Shown here: in pieces, positions 1 to 12,600 of the stretch
How positions within the stretch are numbered: the stretch's first letter is position 1
How the letters are laid out: each line of letters opens with the position of its first letter
Origin: Theobroma cacao
Lineage: Eukaryota > Streptophyta > Magnoliopsida > Malvales > Malvaceae
Length of the DNA stretch: 64,000 nucleotides
NCBI RefSeq assembly: GCF_000208745.1
Contig: NC_030859.1
Coordinates: 21,520,949-21,584,948, forward strand
Reading direction: 5' to 3'
Position numbers and translations under genes: made by a program
Notes under the pieces: generated by a model
Told to the model about the DNA's origin: nothing
What the model saw: only the letters and a program-made list of their open reading frames with translations
Databases searched by the model: none

Positions 1-1
1 A

Positions 2-544
2 GCCAAACTGGCTGATTTCATCCGCTATGATTGGTATCGAAGACAGCAGACTAATCCCTATACTGATGATGATGCTTCCCACTCCAATGAATCATCCAGT
101 GAATGTAGGTTGGCTGTGATCGGGACAGTAGCATTTTCTGGCACACCAGGTTATGAGATTGAGGAAAGTGTGCAACCAGAAAGTGTCTCTGGTGGATTCT
201 CAACAGTAGAGAGCGTAACAGATGTCATCGAAATGGAGCCTGTGGGTGCTGTCCAAAGAAGAGTTAGGTTTGCCATTGATGATGACTCTGAATCTGACAC
301 GCGGACTGATATGGAGGTGCACTTGCGAGAAGAGCTAGAAGATCTGTTGGCAGCCCAGGAAGCTGGGACTGCATTCATACTTGGGCACTCACATGTTCGA
401 GCAAAGCAGGGATCTTCTGTTTTAAAGAGATTGGCCATTAACTTTGGCTACAATTTCTTGAGAAGGAATTGCCGGGGACCAGATGTGACACTCAAGGTGC
501 CACCAGTATCTTTGTTAGAGGTTGGCATGGTTTATGTCGTGTAA
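2..544 (+). CDS. KUP/HAK/KT potassium transporter, C-terminal fragment
   Basis: The frame is open from base 2 to a TAA at 542-544 and gives the last 180 residues of a plant potassium transporter of the KUP/HAK/KT family, closest from memory to KUP7. What is seen is the cytosolic C-terminal tail: an opening stretch starting AKLADFIRYDWYRRQ, an acidic serine-rich segment, then LEDLLAAQEAGTAFILGHSHVRAKQ written here in part (LLAAQEAGTAFILGHSHV), and the family's closing region with FLRRNCRGPD and the terminal LLEVGMVYVV. The membrane-spanning half lies upstream, outside the window. Family knowledge: these proteins carry K+ (with H+ symport in many members) across the plasma or inner membranes. 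No start codon or promoter is present, so expression cannot be judged. The assignment to the family is firm; the exact paralogue is not. Confidence 0.93.
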   Translation, partial: AKLADFIRYDWYRRQQTNPYTDDDASHSNESSSECRLAVIGTVAFSGTPGYEIEESVQPESVSGGFSTVESVTDVIEMEPVGAVQRRVRFAIDDDSESDTRTDMEVHLREELEDLLAAQEAGTAFILGHSHVRAKQGSSVLKRLAINFGYNFLRRNCRGPDVTLKVPPVSLLEVGMVYVV

Positions 545-1043
545 GCGTCTGATGTAAAGTAGTTTTTGTAGCTTTATGTCAATTTGTAGATTGACCTTGG
601 CCTGTAGAGAAAGTTATAACTTGTTTAAGAGAGATTCACCTGCTTTCATATGGTTGATGCAATACAGAATTGAAATTACTATGATGAAAGTGTATAAGTC
701 CTAAATCTTCCATTGTTTTCCTCCCAATGGTACCAGAAGAAGACAGAGTAGTAACATTAAACAAAAAACCTGGGTTTCCTGCTGGCCATAGAATTTTTCT
801 GAAGATATTTCTGCTTTGTTCATGTTTGACCCAAAGTGCAGAACCAAGCGGTCCTCTCAATTTTAATAGTTTGGCAATGGTCCACGTATTCTTCCTTTAG
901 CCACCAAATTTCCCAAGTCGTAGTCATGCTTACTATATATGTAGAACAAACTAAGACAGCCACACAGCATATAACTAAAGAGCCTTTCATAGCCTTGTGG
1001 AGAGCATTGTCAGTTGCAGCTTTCCTGCCAAAAGAAGCAAACC
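545..1043. other. Spacer between KUP-type gene and small plastid-protein gene
   Basis: This holds the presumed 3' UTR of the transporter and the promoter/5' UTR of the next gene. The short open frames here have no coding character. No repeat or clear regulatory motif was recognised. Confidence 0.5.
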
Positions 1044-2263
1044 ATGGGACTGAGAGCTCTTCCCTTGTCACCTTCACAAAACAGTGTCCCTCCACATGTA
1101 GGACTTCCACAACATTTTTCTACCCATAGGTTCAGTAGGAGCTCTACCTTCAGAGTTTCAGCTAAAAAAGAGAATGGTGAGAAAGAAGAGCCAAAGAAGA
1201 GCAAGCAATCTTTGTTTAGCAGTGTGACTGAGGCTCTAGATTTCTCTCAAGTTAGGTCTGTAAAGGATGCTGAGCTTTTGGGGGAGGCTAGAGAAGCCAC
1301 CAAGTCGGGTGGGAGAATGTCAAGGGAACAGGTAAAACTTTCTTTTTACTAGTCTGTCATTGTTAAAGAACTGGACACTGTTCTTTTCTCTGCATTCAAC
1401 CATTTTCTTTCACGTTAATTACTACTATGTAACTGGGATTCCATGTTTACTGCAGTATGGAGCTCTGAGAAGGAAAATTGGAGGAACATACAAGGATTTC
1501 TTCAAATCCTATGTTGAAGGTATGCAAATAAACTTGAGGCTTATATTGTTAAGGTTTCTGGTCTGTAGCACTTTAAATACCTTATAATGAAAATAAAGAA
1601 TTAAAAAAGCAGCTTAATATCTAGGAAAGGTTTTAATAGAAGTTGAAAGAAAATGTTCTGCTTTAGGTTTCTCTACATTGAATCCTGAAACCTTGGACAT
1701 GGAATAAATTCCTTTCCTTATAATGAACTTGCAGTATTTTATTTCTGCAAGCCCTTGCACTAATTTTAACTTACAATAGATGTATTCTGCCTGAATTTCA
1801 CAGTTTGTTTTCCTCATGCTCCCCTCCATTACCTCTATCAGAAGTTATATGATGAGAAACATTGGTCATTGATGATCTTGGGGAATCAAACTGACAAACC
1901 AATATCAGAGATTTAGGCAAAATGAATCATCACAAATTCTGGGTTTTCTTACTGATTGTTTCTAGACATAATTTGAAAGGTTTTGAAGTAATCAATGCAT
2001 GCTATGTACAAAGAGTTACCGTTTTTATGACATAGTTGTAATCTCCATATCTCTTGTTGATTCATTTTCTCTATTTGTTTTTGTTTATACCAGTGGATGG
2101 AGAATATGTGGAAGAAGGATGGGTTGACAAAAGATGCAAGGTGTGCAAGAAAGATACACGGGGTGAACCAAGGCAAATAGACAATTTTGGAAGATATGTT
2201 CATGTAGCATGCTTGGAAAAGTCCAACTCAGGAAACTTCTTCACTAGATTGTTCTCAAGATAA
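1044..2263 (+). CDS. Small predicted plastid protein with C-x2-C / H-x2-C motif, function unknown
   Basis: Exons 1044-1331, 1456-1519 and 2094-2263 join in frame to 173 residues. The start ATG at 1044 has a good plant context (aaaccATGgg). The N-terminus is rich in Ser, Arg and Lys and poor in acidic residues, which looks like a chloroplast transit peptide. After a charged linker (KKENGEKEEPKKSK), exon 2 encodes YGALRRKIGGTYKDFF and exon 3 a compact domain with Cys132, Cys135, His154 and Cys157 (C-K-V-C ... H-V-A-C), a plausible zinc-binding knuckle. I do not recognise the family by name. Seen: clean splice sites and frame continuity across all junctions. Inferred: plastid location and metal binding. 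It follows the transporter gene in the same orientation by 500 bp and is a separate transcription unit. Confidence 0.82.
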
Positions 2264-3654
2264 ACAGGGTAGTTTGTTTGCAATGAACTTTTGCTTTTAT
2301 AGTTATTAATAGATAACAGCAATGTGGTGAAAGAGATGGAAGTGAATACTGTGTGTAGCAATGCCCCCTGGAAAACATAGATTCTCCTCCTCTTGTTAGT
2401 AAAAGGAAAATTTTCCATTGGTTTTCTGGTTTTCCCTCTTGCTCAGAATTGCAATTAGCAGGACACAACTATACATATCAATGCCAGCAAAGATATAGCA
2501 TGGTTCCTTGTTCCTTGCAGGAAAACGAAGTTAAAAAAGGGGATGCAAGAACTTGTTTGTAACCATTTACCAAGCAGTGGATGCTGTCAGCTTGGTAAAA
2601 GCTGCAACTTTCTTGCATATTCTTGATATGTACTTGTCCTGCAGAAGAATAAACTAAGAAAAATATGAACCAACAACCAGAAAATGATTCTCACCTTTAA
2701 CATCCATGGTTTCAGCTAGAGAAACTCTTTCAGTGCAAACATCTAACCCTTAATCAAATGTGAGCAACATGGAACTGGAACCATCTGTTTGTGGGTGGCC
2801 AAGTGCCCCATGACTTTGACATCTTTGTCAGAAACTATAAATGTAGGAGCACCAAGCAGCTCACTATTTCTCTAATCTTGAGTACAAGCTGTTCAAAGCT
2901 TAGGCTGTCCAGCTTCAGTATCCAAGGGAATGGAGCTGAATTCCAGGAATTGGGAAGACAAATTTGCAAAACCATCAGCAAACAAGATTAAGAAATGTGG
3001 AGGGGAAGAAGAGAAGCTGGAGAAAGAGTAGCATGATTAGAAGCATACCAGGATACCAGAGAAGCAAGATCCCGATTTTGCAACAGATACAAGAGATTCA
3101 GTTTCTTTTAATGTGGGTGCAATTGAAACATGAATAGAAGAAATTCTCACATTTTATACATAAATAGAGTGATTAAAGGGTTTTTTTCACATTTTTAAAT
3201 AGACATAACAATTCGTGTATTCGTGTTTTAATCGTGTTGTGTCAAAATTAAATTTTAATAGTTATATTAATAAATGTGAATGTAACACGAATAATTAATC
3301 ATATAAAAATCTAAAATAAAATGCATGAATATGTTTAATAATCGTGTAATATGACACGATGTTAAATTATATTTTATATGATATGATATGATTAATATAT
3401 TTATTGAAATTATAATATTATATAAAAGGGCTGAATTAACCGAACCAAGCAATGTACCCTCCAGGCCTGATTAATAGGATTTTGGACCAGCTTGAATTTC
3501 CATTGGTGAGCCACCAAACCGACCTCTAAGCCCATGTTCTCTCTTCATTTCTGTGAAATCCTGGGCCAGAGTCTAATATATTTGGGCTCTAACCCAAGCT
3601 CCTTAGGGATACCGACTTCAGTATCCTCGCATCTCAGCCTCACACAGCTGAAAT
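2264..3654. other. Spacer with AT-rich, probably decayed mobile-element sequence
   Basis: Bases 2264 to about 3120 are the 3' UTR and unremarkable sequence. From about 3140 to 3430 the composition shifts to strongly AT-rich with recurring short words (cgtgtt, acacga, taatcgtgt), including a local palindrome around the aatcgtgtaatatgacacga stretch near 3340. This resembles the degraded ends of a plant transposable element, but no terminal repeat pair or target-site duplication could be defined. Confidence 0.4.
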
Positions 3655-3708
3655 GGCGGGAAGATTGGGCGGGAAAAGCTACCCACCTTCTCACTTTTAG
3701 CGCGGGAA
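3655..3708 (+). promoter_or_regulatory. Three E2F-type sites upstream of ETG1/MCMBP
   Basis: GGCGGGAA occurs at 3655-3662 and 3668-3675, and GCGCGGGAA at 3700-3708. The second, read on the other strand, contains the canonical TTTCCCGC; the other two are one base off (CTTCCCGC). They lie 60 to 115 bp before the ATG at 3768. Family knowledge: the Arabidopsis orthologue ETG1 was named E2F TARGET GENE 1, so the sites fit S-phase E2F control. Confidence 0.8.
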
Positions 3709-3767
3709 GTGAGTTTGGCAAGTGAGGAAGTGTCAAACGAATCGGTCGATCAGATAGATAGAGAGAG

Positions 3768-6700
3768 ATGGGCGGTCCACCGTACGATTGCGTGGCCAAC
3801 CCACTGGGAGCCGTCCGATTGACATTCGAGAAGGCGATAGGGTCAGGGACCCAGACCCATCCATCCGCCTTTGACGGCAAGGACTGGGGTGCCCTTGACC
3901 TCTTCCGCCACTTCCTCTTCCAGGAATCGGGGCTCTCCCAGGTTCCCATCCTTAATCCGAAGACTATGAGATGGGTTCAGCCCTACACTCTTGTCCGTTA
4001 CCGGGGCATGATCCAGGACATGTTGGGAAATGAAATCTATGTTGGTGCTTACAAGGTAGCAAGAAGTAATCTTTTTCGATTTTCTTGCTAAAAAAATTTG
4101 TCTTTATTTATTTTGTCTATTCCCTAAGAATGTGAAGTTGATGGGTTTTGTGTTTTCTCTATTCTTGTTTTCTTGCTAAATAAAGGATGGGAATTTATGG
4201 AGGACCAACAAGTTCATGGATATTTCCCAATACCCAATGGGATCCTCTCCTGATATGTGTGTTTGGGAACGCCGTTTGCTCTACTGTGTTCCTGTAAGTT
4301 CTCTATCTCCACTTCTTTTTCTTTCTTTCTTAAAGGATTTGGGAGTTAATGGTAGTGTTTTTCATGTTGATCAGGTTATACTTTATTGTACATTCATGGT
4401 TTTAAATTTTAGGGTTCATTTCTTTTTTGCTATTAATTGGTGATATACTGTGAAATTGGAACATGGTTTTCTCCATTGTCTCATGGTTCAGTAGTTATGA
4501 CCTTTTTTTCAGTATTATTATTTCAAAATAAAGAAAGTAAAAACTGAGACTGTATTCTTGTTTTTCTTTTTAAAGGTTCCAGGACAGAGTTCATGGACTG
4601 AAACTTCTTGTGAAATGGATCTTAATCAAGGCATGGATCAGTCATCACAAAACAGGGGGAAGCGGCGTAGGATGGATGATGAAGATGATCCCATGGATGT
4701 GGTTGTTCCCGCTCTCCTTACTACTTATTTATTCATTTCATTGTTCATTATTCTCCCAACTGCTTGGCCTAATCTTGCAGTCCAGAAAATAGGGTAGTCT
4801 CAATGCCATATGTTCTATGAAAATTAGGTGATGGTCTTGCCTTCTGTTTGTGTTTGTTTTTGTCTCAAAATAGATAGGATTTAGATTATAAATTTGTTTA
4901 GGTGGACCATTCTTTAGTGAAGGGTATGGTATGTTATAATATGGTCGTTCAGTTAGAACATGCTTATAAATCCTTTTAGGCCATCTTTAAGATGCTTAGA
5001 ACTCCTCAAAAACAATGCTAGTTCTTTGGTTCCTGTTGTATTGTGTTTTAACGTATTTGGTAGCTTACCTAATCTAATTTAAACCCTATATGTAATTACA
5101 GGTGCCTGATGATGAGATTAAAAGCTCTCCGACTACCAAGAAGATGGTAAGAAGCTATGTCTTTCATTAGTACACAGCTTTTTGGTCTTTTTTCTTTTTT
5201 TTTGGCATTATGTCTTGATGTTATCTGTTTGTTGTTTGAGCATCAGATTTGATGCAACCTAAGTGAAATTTTAAGTCTTGCTATTGTTGAGAGCCAAGAA
5301 ATTTCTTATCTTCTGTAGAGATGTTATTTAGTTTGACCATTGGAGCTTAAAAATTGCTGCATTCAACTGTATGCTGTGTTGTCATCATTATTGCTGTAGT
5401 TGGATCAGTATTCGTTGATATCATATTCTCTGTACACTATTAGTTGCCTTGAATGACCCTATGAAGTTGGCATACTATTTTTACTAAAGCCAAATTCTAA
5501 TCCCAAACCTTTGCAAAAATTCCTATAACTTGACATATCTTTGTCATTGCTGCATTTTTTTCATTTTACTGTCTTATCAAATTTATTTTCAGGGATTTTC
5601 TAGAATATATAAACATACAAATTTCCTTGATCAGAATTTAGATATGTAAAGAATAATAATAATAATAATAAAAGAATTTTGGACTATTTTGGGTTTGAAA
5701 TAGGTTTGTTTGACAATATTTTGCCACGTCAGATAAATATAAATTGGATTTCAATTAAGCCAAATCTATGAGTTCAATTGACACATCAAAAAGAACTAAA
5801 ATTGGAGGGCTAAACTACACATTGCTTGAGGGTATGAGGGTTCTTTTTTTTTGGAATTGTCCATAGAATTTGGTTTGAATTCCTTTTTTTTTTCTTAATG
5901 TTATCTTTACATGCTACTTCTGGAGGAAGATTTTTACTAATTGTATTTTTTTTTTTTTTTTGCTAGAGAGAAGATGGATTTCCTTCCTCTTCACCAGAGT
6001 CAAGGGATTCTAAAACTGGAAGCTCTTGTACCAGCATGGCTACATTTCAATATGTTGACAAAGATTACCTTCCTTGTCTAGTAAAGGTAAATGATTTCAT
6101 TTCATTGTTCCAATATACATCCAGATACACTGACAAACTATAGATGAGTGAAAGTTTATTCTTCCCTTTTGAATCAAGGTTGATTATTTCTTATATTGAT
6201 AATGCAGATATATGATTGTCCAGAGTCAGAGTTGAAGTTGAATGATGTTGTTGAGTTTATTGGGGTCCTCACTTTTGATTCAGAACTTGCACTTGAGAAG
6301 GATGATGAGTTATCAAACAGTTTCTATGACGATGCACTGGTGTACTTGCCCCCTAATAAGGTATTATCTGCTTCTAGCTGTGAAACATTTGAGGCTTCAT
6401 TACCTGCACAGATTGTTTTAGGCCCACTAATTCTTTAACGACGAATCAGTTCAGAAATCCTTTGAGGATTATATGTATGAAAATGTAGTTTTCTGAGATT
6501 AAATCATGGAATGACCACTCTAAAAATACTCCACATTTTCAACTACCTGTATGTGTCTTATCACATTCAATTATTTTTATGATCAAGTCTTTGTAGCTTG
6601 ACATGCTGTACCGTGTAGAAATTCATGATGTACATCATAAGCTTTGACTACTGCTCTGTGTATATGGCTTGCTGTAACTAAATAGTTTGATTTCTTCTTG

Positions 6701-8929
6701 CATTGTCTGGTTCAAAACGTGTTTAAGTTATTTTTTACCAATTCTTTCCTGTTGCAGGTCCCGCGCTTGCACTGTATTATACATAGGAAGCTTGCAGTCC
6801 ATGACTTTCTGCAAGGCTTCCCAATAATGGAGGTAAATTACAGAAGTTTATGCATTGCTGCATTAATTTTCTACCTGACACTGACAAGTTTGCAGTTCAA
6901 ATTTCTATTGTCTTCTCTTTGGCTTCCTCTTATTCACTTTTAATCTTTGATTCTTCCAGCCAAAGCCACATTTGGTGAAAGAGATAAGGGAAGCTCTGTT
7001 CAGGCATCTTACAGTTGTTCTTGGAAATGATGGGGTAGCTGCTCATTTCATGTTGTTGCATCTTCTGTCCAAGGTAATAATGATTTCCTCCATAATTATC
7101 ATTTTGTTTTCTTGTATATTATGCTAGGTGGCAGTCACTTTTTGTGAATTTATGTATTACCTCTCAAATTCCTTTTATGAATTCTTTCCTAAAAATGTTC
7201 TTTGTCTCCTTGAGAACTATTCTTCCCATTCCCATCTTAGCATGTGAGAAAATAACAAGGTCATTTGGACAGGTTCATGCTCGAGCAGATGATGTTGCCG
7301 TGGGGAAGCTCTCACTAAATCTAATAGGTTTAAGCAAAGAAAGTGTGTCTGTGTTTGGCACTAGACTTAGCCAAGCTGTCAAAAACCTCCTACCATTCAC
7401 ACATTGCATACCTCTTACGCTGGAATATCTGAATACTGCCTCTCTTGCCCCAAAAAAGGATTATCAAACAAACAGGTATCCTTGTTCATGTTCTTGTAAC
7501 TAAGTTATTGCCTGCAATCAATATGAAAGCAACTAGTAACCATCAATTTCTCAGTATTTATTGATAGCTCCTCCCGCATGAAATGCAATCATAACTTTCA
7601 AAAAAAAAAAATTCTCAGTATTTATTGATAGCTTCACATTGTAATGTTGCAGATTGATACCTGGAGTTCTGCAGCTACCTGAGGGCTCGCACTTAATGGT
7701 TGATGAAACCCAGCTAGAATCAGGAACCCTCAACTCTAATGGAATTGAGAATACAAAGTTGCTGAAAAATCTAATGGAGTTTCAGAAAGTAAGCTGTCAC
7801 TGTAAAACACGTGTGCATGTTTGTGTGTAAATCTACAAGCCAGATGTTTCCAGGCATTTAATTTGCCTATTGGAAATTTTTGCGTGGTTTATCTATTGCA
7901 AGCAGTTGAAATATGTATTTTCCCCTAAAGCTACAATTATACTGGGGAAATTCTGCTGTCTGACCTCAGTTTTAAGTTGACTCATAACCAAAATGTGCTT
8001 GTTTCAGGTGGAGTATGACTTTCAGTACTATAAAATGGAAATGGCAGCGGATGTCCAGTTACTTATTTTCTCTGAGGGGAAATCTAACATTGTACCTGCT
8101 GATGTAGTCATACCTTTCCAGCCTTCTTCTCTAGGATCCTCTGAAATACCGGTTGCAGAAGCAGTGGAAGCTTGGAGATGGTACTTGGCTACTGTTAGAT
8201 CATTACCACATTCCATCGGATCAGAAATGCAGAAGGTACGACTTAGATTGACCTGATTTCTTCCAACATGTAATTCAGTGCAATACAGTTCTCCCACCTA
8301 TAATTGTTGCCTGAAAACTTGCACTGCTGCTGAAGTATTGGAACATTTTTAGTTAATTTTCCCTGATTTATGAAAACTTATTGCATTTTAAATTCAGATT
8401 CACCCGTACTTGTACTAGTTTTAAGAAAGAACCTTTATCTCTTGTATGGACTCATGGTATCTAATGATTCTTTTAGTAATCTGTTAATGTTGTTGAGCAT
8501 TTGATCATTGTAGATGGTTTAGATCAATTAAATTCAGTTTGTGAGCGGAAATCTTTCTGACGTTGCTTATTATATTATTGCTAATTTTTTCTTCCTGAGG
8601 GGAGGTCTCAACCCATTTCTAATTTCTATTCTCATTGATCACAGGAGGTAGAAGATGATTTGGTCGCCGCAAGGCAAGCAGATCGGAGCTTGGGCAGTCA
8701 AGATTTTAACCGGTTAGAAACAGAGTTATTGATTATGCTGTTATTAGCATTCCATTTTCCATTCTTGATGTAACATCTAAAAATCATAACATAAATTCGT
8801 TTTATGATTTGCAGATGGTTGACAATGGCCCGACTGGTGTCGACAAGTTTTGGTGAAACCAGTCTGTCGATGGAACATTGGCAAATGGTAAAGGAATTGG
8901 AGAGGCTGAGGATGGAGAGACTCAAGTAG
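3768..8929 (+). CDS. ETG1: MCM-binding protein (MCMBP), E2F TARGET GENE 1 homologue
   Basis: Thirteen exons join in frame to 591 residues, the length known for plant ETG1: 3768-4055, 4186-4293, 4576-4698, 5102-5146, 5967-6086, 6208-6360, 6758-6832, 6960-7073, 7273-7475, 7653-7788, 8008-8235, 8645-8712, 8815-8929. The start MGGPPYDCVANPLGAVR and conserved blocks such as RGMIQDMLGNE, WERRLLYCVPVPG, LHCIIHRKL, VAVGKLSLNLI, YLNTAS, VEYDFQYYKMEMA and SLGSQDFNRWLTMAR identify the family. MCMBP binds the MCM2-7 helicase (replacing MCM2), helps unload it late in S phase and, in plants, supports sister-chromatid cohesion; it acts in the nucleus. The donor of exon 3 is weak (GAT|GTGGTT, or three bases later), so one residue there is uncertain. 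Three E2F-like sites lie just upstream. The 3' end converges on the SCYL gene. Confidence 0.96.
5651..5671. repeat. (AAT)n microsatellite in ETG1 intron 4
   Basis: About seven AAT units in the 820 bp intron between exons 4 and 5. A second AAT/AAATA-type tract lies near 12758-12786 in a SCYL intron. Both are likely length-variable markers. Confidence 0.8.
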
Positions 8930-9694
8930 AATCAAAGTCACCAGGTGGAGTCCAAAATAAAGGGTTCAGCTAGATGCTGGGTATCCATGACCAATTTTTC
9001 TTTCTTTTCTTGCCCTCAAGTTCAAGAAAAGCAGGTTGCTGCAATGTCTGTGTAGGCCAATCAAATGCAATCTTCTTCAACAAACAACAGTCCCGCTATC
9101 AAATGCAACTCCCTTCATTCCATAGATGTCATTGCCTACATGTGTCAATGTCAACTATCAATGTAAATGTTTTGACACTGCTAGTAATGTTTCATACATC
9201 TCATGATCAAGAATGGGAATGGAACGGAGACATCTAACTCTTTGCATTTTGGCCTCTCTGGCTTACCCAACAGACATTCATGGCACACAAAAATGCTACT
9301 AAGGAGAGAGTTTAGACAAAAACAGAACCCTCGTTCAGTACGTAGAAGTATGCAGAAACTGATATAGCCAGAGAATTTTCCATTATTCTTTGGAAGGAAT
9401 ACATTAGAGATTTGTTTACAAGCTCGGTTATAATTCCCTAAACAATACAAAGATCAAAACTGCATACCAGTCTTCCAAAGGCTAGTTTCTTCATAATTGA
9501 CAGTTAAGACCAGCAGACAAACATTTGGTGAAAAAAGAATGATATTACAAATCAAATAATATGCCAGCGAAACGTAGCAGATACAACTTGGTGACCAAGT
9601 TTCATTAAATTTTAATGTGAAACCAGTCACCAGAAGAGGAAATGTACAAAACCTGATCTTTTGTTTCCTTCATTTGTGTTCTTTTGCTTGTAAC
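8930..9694. other. Convergent 3' region between ETG1 and SCYL
   Basis: The two stop codons face each other 766 bp apart, so both 3' UTRs lie here and may overlap. No coding sequence or repeat was recognised. Confidence 0.5.
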
Positions 9695-12600
9695 TTACAT
9701 CCCAGATGAGGATGTCCGGTTTATCCTTTGTGCACCCAGTTTTGGAGCAGCAGGTTTAGCTCCTCTCCCTCTTCCTGCTGATAAAGGTTTTGCTTTGGTC
9801 GTAGGAGGGGGAGCTGCAATAGCTGCCCAGGGATCATCATCATCAACTGCTCCAGCTGTTTTCACATTCAATGGTTTCGAAGCAGTTTTTGGAGGAGGAG
9901 CAGCTATAGAACCCCACAAATCATCATCTTCATCTTTCGTCACCTTCACTGTACTTTTAGGTCGCAAACTTTTAGCTGCTAAAAGGAAAGAAAAGGAAAA
10001 GAATCACCCAATAAATATATAGTCTCAATGTCTCAAATCTCTCATGAAACAAGTAATTAGAAGGACTCAAGTACCAATCAATGTACAGGATAAAGGATGA
10101 CCATAAAACTTTTCAGGCATTTCTACATGCACCAAAAAAAAAAAAAACCGTCTGCAACTCCATATTTAAATAATCACACAGATTTCTAGTTCAATGCAAT
10201 CGAGATCATCTATGGTTATTACTTCATTAATTGATCTAATTTTAACATATTCATCATGAATTATCTATGCATATACATGTTATATATTTCCAGTCTTGGA
10301 CCATAAACATTACGACTGGAAACTCAACTCCAAAATTCCACAATTGAATGGACAATACTACCTTGTGGTTTAGGCTGCGAAACTGGTTGTGACACAGGAC
10401 GCTTCTGAGCTGCCTGAATATTTGCCAGGGCCGGAGATGGCTTTGGCTCTTCAAGGGGTTCAATATCATCCCATCCATCTTTCTCACTCTCCTCTTCTTC
10501 ATGAATGCCATTTTCAATTTCTCCCCACCCATCAGTTGAAGTAGGGGATGGAGGCATGGGTTGATCGGCAAAGTCTGTACTGGAACTTACATGGTGGACT
10601 GGTTCTGTACTTGGCGTTTCTATTAGTCCTAAAATTGTCACAGAAAACCAACATAAGAGATGGAATAATTGAATGAACACAATCACCTATAATCAGGTAA
10701 AAGTAAAAACCAAAAGTGCAGCATAGTATTAACTTCATTCCAAAATAACAAGTAGCAATTTATCAATTGCGTAATTTGCAACAAATACCTGAGCTGGCTG
10801 TAGAGGTTGTGGTAGTTGCAGGAGTGACAGAATTAGCAGCAGCAACTGGAGCTTGATCAGAAGGTTTACCTTTAAGAGTCAGGGAGCTCATGGCCCATCT
10901 GCAAAGTCAGAAACTTAGTGCTCAACACCCAAAACATAACCCTTGGCAAAGAGAACCAACATAACCCATCAAGTGGCTATAACAATTTTTTGACCTGCCT
11001 TTATAAATCATTTAACTAATTAAGCTAGCTGAGAAGAACTAATGCACCTTACAAGGAAACAAATTGGAACATAAAAGTTTCTACGGTCACTATTTCCATG
11101 GGTTCCTCTTGAGGATAGCAATCAATATGGCCCTCCTACTGTATAAAATGTCTGATCAACTTACCCCAGTAAACTAGCATTTCCTTGCATTGATGAGATA
11201 CCTAAACTTGTAGTGCCAGCAGCATCTCCAGCATTACTCTATAAAGAACCGCAGAGAAAAAGAATCACCATAACAAATACCATACCATAGACAATAGCAA
11301 AGATTGCTTAAAACATCCCATGAATATTCAGATTTCTTCTCAAATTTTTTTACCATCATATAAAGATACAACAGTTTGATACAGACAATGATACTAATAC
11401 CATAATGTTAAATATGCCGTCACTATTAGCTGAATCAGAACATCCACACTAAAACGTAAGACAAAGAGTCATCTAAAGATGAGAAACAAACACCAAAAAG
11501 CAACAGGATGTAACTGAATAAAGAAGTAGACACAGTTAACTGCATGTTGCCTGCATGCTTGAAATAAACACAATGTTACCTATTAAACATAAACATACAC
11601 TGCTTGCAGCAATTTGAAAAATGCCATAAAATTATAATTTAACAATTCTAGGATATCTGCAGCCACATCAATTTATTGCAGCACCAGATATTAAGAAGTT
11701 TTAGCCAGGTCCAAATGATCATTTAATGCTTAAAATCTACAAATGAGGAGCTGCAAACTGTTTCATCAAGGATGGAAATTTTATGCTGAATGCTGTAGAA
11801 TGCTGATCAAGAAAAGACATGACAGTTAAGATAAATATATGATGTAACATTTAATTCTTGCTTGATAGCACCAAAACTACAGTCAGTTCACATTTTCCTA
11901 ATTTCAGCAGCAGAGGAAAAACCATGTTAAAGCTAACCTTCTCATTGTATTGCTTCACTAGCTGTAAAAATTGATCAACTGCTTGAAATGACTTTGACCT
12001 TACGTCACTGCTTAAAAGACGAGCAAAATTCTTCATGTACACTTGAGGAATAATAATAAAAAGGCAACAATAACTTAACTGTCCAACAATAATATAACCT
12101 GTCAGGATCAATGGTAAGTACAACAACATTTGGAAGAATACGTGTAGCAATCTCAGTGATGTCATAGTAAGAACTGGTGGCACATAAAGCCATAACTCCT
12201 GCCACAAAATAATTTCATATTAGTTTGATAACACCTAAAAAGACCAAGAAGACAATTGCTTTGAAAATCAAAGAAAGCATTTCCAAAACCAAGGATACCA
12301 GAAACTAGCTATAAACACATATACCTGCTCCTCGGGCAGGAGCGAAAGTATCACGCAATGCACGGACTGTAAAAGCATTAATCAAAACTCTCTTCCGAGT
12401 CTGCAATTTAGAGTCAACCAAAAGATGGCAATTTAACAGGAGGTTGTTAATTACACTTTCACAAGAATCAGAATAGCTGACACTTAAAACAAAGAGGATC
12501 ATGCCACCAAATACTGACATCTCAGATAAGATTGTCAGGTAACTCAAAATACTCAAGAATGATTGACCTAGAATCTACTAACCCCTTCATTTAGGTAGCT

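Noticed and set aside
3140..3430. Possible solo LTR or Helitron end in the ETG1 upstream spacer
   Set aside because: Repeated words and a palindrome exist, but no TG...CA ends, target-site duplication or Helitron hairpin could be defined.
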